In this document: positions 57,323-64,000 of the stretch, in pieces | Layout of the letters: each line of letters starts with the position of its first letter | Numbering within the stretch: the first letter of the stretch is position 1 | Position numbers and translations under genes: made by a program | Notes under the pieces: model-generated | Database searches by the model: none | What the model saw: only the letters and a program-made list of their open reading frames with translations | Told to the model about the DNA's origin: nothing | From: Caballeronia sordidicola | GTDB taxonomy: Bacteria > Pseudomonadota > Gammaproteobacteria > Burkholderiales > Burkholderiaceae | DNA length: 64,000 nucleotides | Assembly (NCBI RefSeq): GCF_002220365.1 | Contig: NZ_MTHB01000050.1 | Coordinates: 1-64,000, forward strand | Reading direction: 5' to 3'

Positions 57323-60241
57323 ATGACCGTTCCACGCTCGACGCTCCGGCTGCAGCTTCACAAGGATTTCACTTTCGACGACGCAGCGCGCCAGGTCGAC
57401 TACATGGCGGCGCTCGGAATCAGCCACGCGTATTTATCGCCGATCACGACCGCGACCAGCGGCTCGACGCACGGCTACGACACGGTCGACTACACCCGTG
57501 TCAATCCGGAGCTCGGCGGTGAGGAAGGTTTGAAGCGTTTCGTCGAAAAGCTGCGCGCGCATCAGATGGGCGTGATCGTGGACGTGGTGCCTAATCACAT
57601 GGGCGTAGGCGGGTCGGAAAACCTCTGGTGGATGGATATCCTCGAATGGGGACGTCACGCGGCGCATGCACGCTATTTCGATATCGACTGGCATTCGCCT
57701 GACCCCGCGCTACGCGGCAAAGTGCTCGCGCCGTTCCTGGGCGCGGCGTACGGCGAGGAATTGCAGGGCGGCAAGATCAAGCTCGTATTCGACGCCGACC
57801 AAGGCCGCTTCAAGATCGAGTACTACGCGCACACGTTCCCGGTGAGTCCGCTCGACTTCACGTCGGTGTTGCAGGACCACGCGCCCGAGATGGCGCAGCG
57901 CTTCACGGGGCTGTCCACTCAACCCGGCGACCAGCCGCGCGCCGACGAAGCGCGGGCGGCTTTGAAAGAGTACGCAGCGACGGCCGAAGGCAAGCCAGCT
58001 ATTGATGCCGCCGTACAAGCGCATTCCGGCGACAACCCCGTCGGCCGCGACCGTTTGCATCGGCTACTGGAGCGTCAGCATTACCGGCTCGCCTGGTGGC
58101 GCACCGCCGCCGACGAAGTGAACTGGCGGCGTTTCTTCGACGTCAGCACGCTCGGTGGCATGCGCGTCGAGCGCCCCGAAGTATTCGAGGCATCGCATGC
58201 GCTGATTTTCAGACTCTTCACCGAAGGGCTGATCGACGGCGTGCGAATCGACCACGTCGATGGCCTCGCCGAACCGCGTGAGTATTGCCAGCGCTTGCGT
58301 GGCCGGCTTGAAGAACTTGCGGAACATCGGCCGGAGAATCTGAAGCAGGACCGCACGTATTTCGTCGTCGAAAAAATCCTGGCGCGCGGCGAACCCGTGC
58401 GTGACGACTGGCGCATCGACGGCACCACCGGCTACGACTTCATGAACGACGTCGGCGCGTTGCTGCACGATCCGCGCGGCGCCGAACCGCTCGCAAAAAG
58501 CTGGGCGGAATTGTCTGGACGTCCAGCGGACTTTGCCGTCGAAGCCGAAACCGCGCGGCGCAAGATCCTGGCCGAGAACTTGTCCGCCGAATTAGACCGC
58601 GTCGCGCGAGCGTTGCACCGGATCGCGCGGGACACCCCCATCACTCGCGACTTCACGTATTCATCGTTGCGGCGGGTCGTGGCTGAGCTCGTGGTGCACT
58701 TCCCCGTGTACCGGATCTACCCCGTCGGCGGTCAGCGCAGCGAAGAAGATGAGCGCTTTTTCTCGCAGGCTTATAAGGGCGCCAAGGCCAAGTTGGCGCC
58801 CGCCGATTTTGTCATCCTCGATCAGGTCGCGCAGTGGCTCGGCGGTCCGGGCGGTGACGAAGCCGTAGAAGAAAAACCGCGTGAACGCGAGCGCCAGCTC
58901 GATCGCGGCCGGGATCGCGATCGTCAGTCCGCCGGCGTGCCCAACCAAAATCTGCAGGCGAACAGCGCGGGCTCGAACTCTAGCGGTTCACATCGACGCA
59001 ACGCACAAACTCTGTTCTCCCAACTAACTTCGCCGGTGGCCGCCAAGGCGATTGAAGACACCGCGTGTTATCGATACGGCCGGCTGATCTCGCGCAACGA
59101 AGTAGGCGCCGATCCGGGCGAGTTTTCGTTGTCGGTCGACGCGTTCCACGCAGGCAATCTCGATCGCGCCAAACGCTTTCCGAACGCAATGCTCAACACC
59201 GCGACGCACGATCATAAACGCGGCGAAGACGTGCGCGCGCGGATTGCGGGTTTGAGCGAGATTCCCGATGAATGGGCAGCAACGTTGCGAAGCTGGTCGA
59301 CGTTGAACACACCGCATCGGCGGGTGCTGAACGGCGATGAACACGACTGGGCGCCGGGCGCGGGCGCCGAAGCCATGCTGTATCAGACGCTGGTTGGCTG
59401 CTGGCCGCCGACGCTCTCCCCCGACGATCACGACGGCGTGAAAGAACTCGCCGAACGCGTGAGCGCGTGGCAGTTGAAGGCGCTGCGTGAAGCCAAATTG
59501 CGCACGAGCTGGTTCGCGCCCGATGAGGCGTACGAGAATGCATGCCGCGATTTTCTCTTCGATATCCTCGCGCCGCAGCGCCGCGATGGTTTTCTCGGCG
59601 AGCTACCGGCATTCGTGGAGCGGGTCGCCCGGACCGGCGCGATCAATAGTTTCCAGCAGACGTTGTTGCGACTGACCTCGCCGGGCGTGCCGGATCTTTA
59701 TCAGGGAACCGAACTATGGGATTTCAGTCTGGTCGATCCCGATAACCGGCGTCCTGTTGACTTCGAGCAACGGCACGCGTGGTTGGGTGAGGGCGACGCC
59801 GAAGGTGCGCCATCGGAGCAATTGAAGAACTGGCGCGATGGCCGGGTGAAGCTGGGTATTGTGCGGCGCGCACTGGCGTTGCGCACGCACGCGCACTCGC
59901 TATTCGAGAAGGGCGCTTATGTTCCGCTGAAGGTGGAAGGGGCGCATGCGGACAGCGTGATTGCGTTTGCGCGGCATGCGGGCAGCGCGTACGCGGTGGT
60001 GATCGCGACACGGCTGGCCGACTCGTTGCTCGCTGAATACGACACCGGCCTGCCTTTGGTGGATGCAGCGCATTGGGGCGATACGGCAGTCGTGTTGCCG
60101 GACGCGCTGGCCTCGCGTGCATTGTTCGACTGGCTGAGCCCGAATGCGCCAAAGTCGGACGGGCAACGCTTGTTCATGCGCGACGCGCTGGCTTCGATGC
60201 CTGTGGCATTGCTGATGGAGGAAGGGGTGCCGCGGGTTTAA
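57323..60241 (+). CDS. treY: maltooligosyltrehalose synthase
   Basis: Converts the reducing end of alpha-1,4-glucan into a trehalosyl unit. The 972-residue GH13 enzyme shows STLRLQLHKDFTFDDAARQV, GVIVDVVPNHMGVGG, nucleophile in DGVRIDHVDGLAEPREY, acid/base in YFVVEKILARGE and NTATHDHKRGEDVRARI. It is somewhat long, with a low-complexity stretch around residues 510-555 (REREREL-like, RGRDRDRQ, NSAGSNSSG) just before AAKAIEDTACYRY. Last gene of the cluster. Confidence 0.94.
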   Translation: MTVPRSTLRLQLHKDFTFDDAARQVDYMAALGISHAYLSPITTATSGSTHGYDTVDYTRVNPELGGEEGLKRFVEKLRAHQMGVIVDVVPNHMGVGGSENLWWMDILEWGRHAAHARYFDIDWHSPDPALRGKVLAPFLGAAYGEELQGGKIKLVFDADQGRFKIEYYAHTFPVSPLDFTSVLQDHAPEMAQRFTGLSTQPGDQPRADEARAALKEYAATAEGKPAIDAAVQAHSGDNPVGRDRLHRLLERQHYRLAWWRTAADEVNWRRFFDVSTLGGMRVERPEVFEASHALIFRLFTEGLIDGVRIDHVDGLAEPREYCQRLRGRLEELAEHRPENLKQDRTYFVVEKILARGEPVRDDWRIDGTTGYDFMNDVGALLHDPRGAEPLAKSWAELSGRPADFAVEAETARRKILAENLSAELDRVARALHRIARDTPITRDFTYSSLRRVVAELVVHFPVYRIYPVGGQRSEEDERFFSQAYKGAKAKLAPADFVILDQVAQWLGGPGGDEAVEEKPRERERQLDRGRDRDRQSAGVPNQNLQANSAGSNSSGSHRRNAQTLFSQLTSPVAAKAIEDTACYRYGRLISRNEVGADPGEFSLSVDAFHAGNLDRAKRFPNAMLNTATHDHKRGEDVRARIAGLSEIPDEWAATLRSWSTLNTPHRRVLNGDEHDWAPGAGAEAMLYQTLVGCWPPTLSPDDHDGVKELAERVSAWQLKALREAKLRTSWFAPDEAYENACRDFLFDILAPQRRDGFLGELPAFVERVARTGAINSFQQTLLRLTSPGVPDLYQGTELWDFSLVDPDNRRPVDFEQRHAWLGEGDAEGAPSEQLKNWRDGRVKLGIVRRALALRTHAHSLFEKGAYVPLKVEGAHADSVIAFARHAGSAYAVVIATRLADSLLAEYDTGLPLVDAAHWGDTAVVLPDALASRALFDWLSPNAPKSDGQRLFMRDALASMPVALLMEEGVPRV

Positions 60242-60271
60242 TTGGCTCAAGGTCCGAAGGCGGAGCAAACA

Positions 60272-61678
60272 TCACTCCGCTTCCTGCGCCACCTCTTCAT
60301 GCGGATACACGCGTACTAGCACGATGCGCGGCCCGTTCATCTTCTTCACTACGATATCGAAGCGATCGAAGCCGATCCGCTGGCCTTCGCTCGGCAGATC
60401 ACCCAGCGCGTTGATCACGAGCCCACCGACCGATTCTGCCTGCCCCTCGTCGATATCAATCCCCAATGCCCGTTCAAGGGACACCACCGGCAAGCTGCCT
60501 TTACCCATCAGCGTGCCGTCGTCCATGCGCGACCAGTCCGCGTCGCCTTGACGGAACTCGTCGTGAATCTGGCCGACCAGCGCGCCCAGCAGATTGTCGA
60601 GCGTCAGGAAGCCGATCGGCTTTTGCCCCTTGCGTCCAACCAGCGCGAAGTGCGGCGCGCCCTTGCGAAAGCGGCGGAACAGTTCAAGCGCCGACAGATT
60701 GCCCGCCACGTACTGCACCGGCCGCACATGCTTGGCCAGTTCATCCTGCTCCGTGTCCTGCCGGGTCAGGCCTTGCAGCAAACCGCGCCCGGCGCCATTG
60801 CGTGCGAGCAGCAAGTCCTTCAGGTGAATCATGCCGAGCACGTGTTCGCTGGAGGCGTCGGCGAAAAGGGGATAGCGGCTGAAACGGTGGCGCGCGATCA
60901 CCTGCATGTTGTCGCGCATGGGCACGTCGTTGCGCAGGCCGACCATTTCGTGGTTCGGGCGCATCAGGTCCGAGACCGTCATGCGGCTGAAATCGAGCGA
61001 ATGTGCGATGGTGTTCCACTCATCCGCGTTATAGGCAGATCCTGCAGGCCCCGCCCCGATTGCGTCCGGCAACGCAGCCGTCGATGCCCCGCTCAGGCGC
61101 CGGCCACGCAGGATCAACTTGAGTTCGTCGGTGGAATAGTGGGCGTCGCCACCGTGGCCCGTTCCGAGCCCGAACAATCGCAACACGAAATTCGCGCTTG
61201 AATTCAGCACCCAGATGAACGGGTACATTGCCCAATAAAAACCGTAGAGCGGCATGGCGACCCACAGGCCGACTTGTTCAGCGCGTCGAATTGCCCACGA
61301 TTTCGGCGCGAGCTCACCGACCACAATATGCAGGAATGAAATGCAGGAGAACGCGAAAAACAGCGAGACGGCATCGATCAGCTTGACCGATTCGATACCG
61401 ATCAGCGCGAACAACGGATGCAGCAATTGCGCGAATGCCGGTTCGCCCAGCCAGCCAAGCCCGAGCGACGCCAACGTGATGCCGAGCTGACATGCGGACA
61501 AATAGGCGTCGAGCTTGCCGTGAACCTTGGCGAGCAAACGGCCCGGCAACCCGTTCGACCGTGCTATTGCCTGAACGCGCGTGGCGCGCAGCTTGACGAG
61601 TCCAAACTCGGCCGCGACGAAAAACCCGTTCAACGCGACGAGCAACAAGGCACCAATTAGCGCTACAACCTGATTCAA
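60272..61678 (-). CDS. CNNM/CorC-type transporter (DUF21 + CBS pair + CorC_HlyC)
   Basis: A 468-residue membrane protein. The N-terminal DUF21 region has four hydrophobic segments (ALIGALLLVALNGFFVAAEF at the start), then two CBS domains (SDLMRPNHEMVGL, RYPLFADASSEHVLGMIHLK) and a CorC_HlyC domain (IDEGQAESVGGLVINALGDL). Such proteins act in magnesium/cobalt export or homeostasis. The start codon appears to be TTG at 61678, preceded by GGAGCAGG. It is convergent with treY, 30 bp apart. Confidence 0.88.
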   Translation of the reverse strand: MNQVVALIGALLLVALNGFFVAAEFGLVKLRATRVQAIARSNGLPGRLLAKVHGKLDAYLSACQLGITLASLGLGWLGEPAFAQLLHPLFALIGIESVKLIDAVSLFFAFSCISFLHIVVGELAPKSWAIRRAEQVGLWVAMPLYGFYWAMYPFIWVLNSSANFVLRLFGLGTGHGGDAHYSTDELKLILRGRRLSGASTAALPDAIGAGPAGSAYNADEWNTIAHSLDFSRMTVSDLMRPNHEMVGLRNDVPMRDNMQVIARHRFSRYPLFADASSEHVLGMIHLKDLLLARNGAGRGLLQGLTRQDTEQDELAKHVRPVQYVAGNLSALELFRRFRKGAPHFALVGRKGQKPIGFLTLDNLLGALVGQIHDEFRQGDADWSRMDDGTLMGKGSLPVVSLERALGIDIDEGQAESVGGLVINALGDLPSEGQRIGFDRFDIVVKKMNGPRIVLVRVYPHEEVAQEAE

Positions 61679-61739
61679 AGCAACCTGCTCCGCAAAATGA
61701 AACCGCCAGTATAGAGGTGCAAGCTGACCGAAAGTTAAA

Positions 61740-62912
61740 TCAGGTGGCGCTCAACGGCACGCGAAACCTGAGCGCAACGGTGGCGCCATCGGCGAGATCG
61801 TCGTGTTCGAATGTGCCGCCGTGCGCTTGCGCCACGCGTTTGCACAGGGCAAGCACCCACGCGATGCGTGCCGCTTCCCGTGGCAACGTTGCCTGATTGC
61901 GGGCAAACGCTTCAAGCACGTGAGGAAGGTCAGGATCCAGAAGCGCTTTCTGCGATGCCGTGAACGTGGCGACCGCGCTGAACGCACCACCTTCCAGCAG
62001 GCCGTTCAACACCACCTTCGATCCCGCCGCGCTCGCCTCGGTGGCGAACGCAAGCATCAGCCAGAGCGCCTGGGTAAGACGTTCGCCGTCGGCGCTGATC
62101 TGCTCTTCGACCAACGCGGATTCAACGTGCAGCGTCACCTGCCGCGCGCTCGCCAGACTCGCGCGTGCCTCCAATGCACTCTGCTCCATCAGGTGCCGCA
62201 GTGCGAGTGGCGAACGGTCGAGCGCCAGCGTCTTGGTTTCCGCGCGGGTGGTATCGATGAATTGCTCGATCATCTTTACCTGCTGTTCCACGCCGGAACG
62301 AATCCCGCCGAGTGCGCGTTGGGCGGAGGCATCGGCGGTATCGACTTTCCGCTCGAGCACGTAACCCCAGCTATGGATGGCGTTCAGCGGACCGCGCAGA
62401 TCGTGCGACACAACCCCGAGCACGTGATCGCGCATGAACAACGCTGCTTCGGCACGCAGATGCGCGGTACGCTCATTGATATCGGCTTGCGCCGGCCTGG
62501 TTTGCTCCGATAGCCCCGGCACGCCAGGGCTGCAAGGCGAAACGATCAGCGACACGGTGTCAGCCCGGCCGGTGCTGCCGGGCAGCGCGAGGATCGCGAT
62601 CGAACGTGATCTCGACCGCGCTCCCTCGCTCTCGTCGATGCATACCTTCGCGCGCCGGACGCTGCCGGCGGCAAGGGCGGCGTCGGCAACCTCGGCGAGC
62701 ACGGCGATCAGGGGTTTGGGTAAGGCGGTATCGGCGAGAGCGCGCCCTGCGAATGTGCTCGCGTCGAGGTCGAACAGATGTGCAAAAACGGTATCGGCGG
62801 ACAGACAGCGCTGCGCGGTATCCAGGACGAGCACGCCGTCCGTGCCCGCGACCGGCGCTTCAGGACGGGGAGCGCGCCCCGAGTCGACCGTGCCGGAAAA
62901 AGACGTTGTCAC
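61740..62912 (-). CDS. histidine kinase-like protein with degenerate ATPase domain
   Basis: A 390-residue cytoplasmic protein: PAS-like N-terminal part (DGVLVLDTAQRCLSADTVF), a dimerisation domain with His170 in VVSHDLRGPLNAIHSWGY, then an HATPase-like region. In that region the expected N-box Asn is missing (GERLTQALWLMLAFATEAS) and no DxGxG G1 box is visible; a late LCKRVAQAHGGTFEHDD resembles the G2 region. It may be a phosphotransfer or regulatory pseudokinase. The start appears to be GTG at 62912; ribosome site not evident. No response regulator gene adjoins. Confidence 0.75.
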   Translation of the reverse strand: MTTSFSGTVDSGRAPRPEAPVAGTDGVLVLDTAQRCLSADTVFAHLFDLDASTFAGRALADTALPKPLIAVLAEVADAALAAGSVRRAKVCIDESEGARSRSRSIAILALPGSTGRADTVSLIVSPCSPGVPGLSEQTRPAQADINERTAHLRAEAALFMRDHVLGVVSHDLRGPLNAIHSWGYVLERKVDTADASAQRALGGIRSGVEQQVKMIEQFIDTTRAETKTLALDRSPLALRHLMEQSALEARASLASARQVTLHVESALVEEQISADGERLTQALWLMLAFATEASAAGSKVVLNGLLEGGAFSAVATFTASQKALLDPDLPHVLEAFARNQATLPREAARIAWVLALCKRVAQAHGGTFEHDDLADGATVALRFRVPLSAT

Positions 62913-63166
62913 GATAGGAGATCCTTGAGCGTTGATGAATCCGAGTATCTTGCCCGGTGTTATCGAGATGATTGGCCATTATAGGAGAGGGCTTCCGGGC
63001 TTTCCGCTTGGGGCTGGCCGCCCCTTCCTCTTCATTTACGAGATATTGGTCAAGGCGTGTAGCAAACCTCGTGCGCGCTTTGCCGGGTGTAACGATGCCA
63101 CCCGAAAGCCCTACAATACCGGTTTTAGATCCAGCTGGCGGTGCCGGCTTTTACAAGGAGTGTTTT

Positions 63167-63508
63167 ATGGCGATCGTGACGACCGACTCAGGGCTCAAGT
63201 ATGAAGATTTGACGGTGGGTGAAGGCGCTGATGCCGTTGCCGGCAAGTCGGTGAGCGTGCATTACACGGGCTGGCTCACGGACGGCCAGAAGTTCGATTC
63301 CAGCCACGACCGCAATGATCCGTTCGCTTTTGTACTTGGCGGCGGCATGGTCATCAAGGGATGGGACGAGGGCGTGCAGGGTATGAAAGTCGGCGGCAAG
63401 CGCAAGCTGACCATTCCGCCGCAACTCGGTTATGGCGTGCGCGGCGCCGGTGGTGTGATTCCGCCGAATGCGACCTTGGTGTTTGAAGTGGAATTACTGG
63501 AAGTTTAA
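63167..63508 (+). CDS. FKBP-type peptidyl-prolyl cis-trans isomerase
   Basis: A 113-residue cytosolic single-domain FKBP. Active-site residues are visible in [45 protein letters not shown] and [14 protein letters not shown]. Minimal FKBP length with no signal peptide. AAGGAG lies seven bases before ATG 63167. A TACAAT at 63112-63117 may be its -10 box. Confidence 0.94.
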   Translation: MAIVTTDSGLKYEDLTVGEGADAVAGKSVSVHYTGWLTDGQKFDSSHDRNDPFAFVLGGGMVIKGWDEGVQGMKVGGKRKLTIPPQLGYGVRGAGGVIPPNATLVFEVELLEV

Positions 63509-63522
63509 GGTTCGCACCGGGA

Positions 63523-63702
63523 TTCCGTTCGCACTTGATCGAGGTTTGGGCGGAGTTCTGGTGGTTTGGGGTTAGTGGTCAGGGTCAGTGCCGGGTTGCT
63601 GCTGTTTAAGTTAGCGGTCTGCATGAGTCGGATTTTCTCTTTAGCACTATTAGCCACTGCGCGTGGCGTGACCCCGACCACTAACCCTGGAACCTGGCAC
63701 CT
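63523..63702. repeat. nested inverted-repeat intergenic element, copy B (right end truncated)
   Basis: Left arm TTCCGTTCGCACTTG (63523-63537) matches copy A. GGGGTTAGTGGTCAGGGTC (63569-63587), followed by AGTGCC and a GTTGCTGCT, also matches copy A. The right arm GACCCCGACCACTAACCC (63670-63687) pairs with it. The outer right arm (AGTGCGAACGG) is missing, and the IS256-type end begins at that place. Confidence 0.8.
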
Positions 63703-63703
63703 G

Positions 63704-64000
63704 AGGGTGTAATTAGTTTTGTGTAAACGGTCATTTGGCAGGAGACTGCCAGCATCCAGGAGCAACGATGACCGTAGTGAAGCGCAACAAACGAGTGAAA
63801 CCCGATCCTGAGTTGGTGAAACTGGCGGACAGCCTGTTGGCGAACTACCAGAAGCCTGAGGATTTGATTGGCGAGAATGGCCTGCTCAAGCAGCTTACCA
63901 AGATGTTGGTCGAGCGGGCTCTGGAAACGGAGCTGTCAGAGCATTTGGGTCACGGCAAAAGCGAAACGGTAACCAATGCCACGGGCAACACGCGCAATGG
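63704..64000 (+). mobile_element. IS256-family insertion sequence, left end (continues beyond window)
   Basis: GAGGGTGTAATTAGTTTTGT and the following gtaaacggtcattt resemble IS256-family terminal repeats. The transposase begins 64 bp inside. The other end and any target duplication are outside the window. Confidence 0.75.
63768..64000 (+). CDS. IS256-family (mutator-type) transposase, N-terminal part
   Basis: The first 77 codons are present and the gene runs off the window. KPEDLIGENGLLKQLTKMLV and ERALETELSEHLGHGKSETV are the typical N-terminus of mutator-type transposases. CCAGGAGCAACG precedes the ATG. The DDE catalytic residues would lie downstream. Confidence 0.9.
   Translation, partial: MTVVKRNKRVKPDPELVKLADSLLANYQKPEDLIGENGLLKQLTKMLVERALETELSEHLGHGKSETVTNATGNTRN

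Overview
The window is about 64 kb of GC-rich DNA from a member of the Burkholderiaceae, most likely Paraburkholderia or Caballeronia. I infer this from recognisable family-specific proteins (BPSS1780-type membrane protein, DUF3563, FolE2), from the dxs-ispA-xseB and DUF2782-thrB gene orders, and from codon use. Nothing was searched against a database. All family names come from reading motifs by eye.

Layout. 1-1.3 kb: a mobile-element edge with the tail of an IS4/Tn5-like transposase and a group II intron that keeps domains V and VI but has no maturase. 1.3-5.5 kb (minus): folE2, dxs, ispA, xseB. 5.8-10.6 kb: a Rieske oxygenase alpha subunit, a mercaptopyruvate/thiosulfate sulfurtransferase, a Tat-exported dienelactone hydrolase and a type II NADH dehydrogenase. 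10.7-18.4 kb: polA abutting a divergent LOG-family gene, AMP nucleosidase, then DUF2782-thrB-membrane protein. 18.5-22.2 kb: ohrR-ohr, a small DUF3563 gene with a palindromic promoter, a PHB-depolymerase-like esterase and a PAP2 phosphatase. 22.3-28.1 kb: a decayed modABC operon facing an intact modE, then a CHAD protein divergent from a Pit phosphate transporter. 28.4-34.2 kb: DUF3309, an SDR, small unknown genes, an Xre/MbcA-RES toxin-antitoxin pair, topoisomerase IB and a PPP-type phosphatase. 34.3-38.0 kb: a three-subunit FAD sugar/polyol dehydrogenase (gamma, alpha, cytochrome c). 39.4-60.2 kb: a large alpha-glucan/trehalose cluster. 60.3-64 kb: a CNNM/CorC-type transporter, a histidine kinase with a degenerate ATPase domain, an FKBP PPIase and the left end of an IS256-family element.

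How the genes work together. The glucan cluster runs glgA - glgE - treS/maltokinase fusion - glgB - glgX - treZ - malQ - treY, all on the plus strand. TreY and TreZ release trehalose from alpha-glucan. TreS and maltokinase turn trehalose into maltose-1-phosphate, GlgE polymerises that, GlgB branches it, GlgX debranches it and MalQ reshuffles short chains. GlgA adds the classical ADP-glucose entry. The set therefore forms a closed glucan-trehalose cycle. No glgC or glgP is in the window.

Most notable observations: (1) a long nested inverted-repeat intergenic element occurs twice (50.53-50.84 kb and 63.52-63.70 kb), the second copy apparently cut by the IS256 element; (2) GlgE carries an extra N-terminal GH13-like barrel whose catalytic motifs are altered; (3) modA and modC were broken by opposite 2-nt changes in dinucleotide runs while ModE and its likely operator survive; (4) short tandem repeats, several with an 11-bp unit, recur through the window; (5) unusually clear palindromic operators sit in front of the toxin-antitoxin, ohr and DUF3563 genes.
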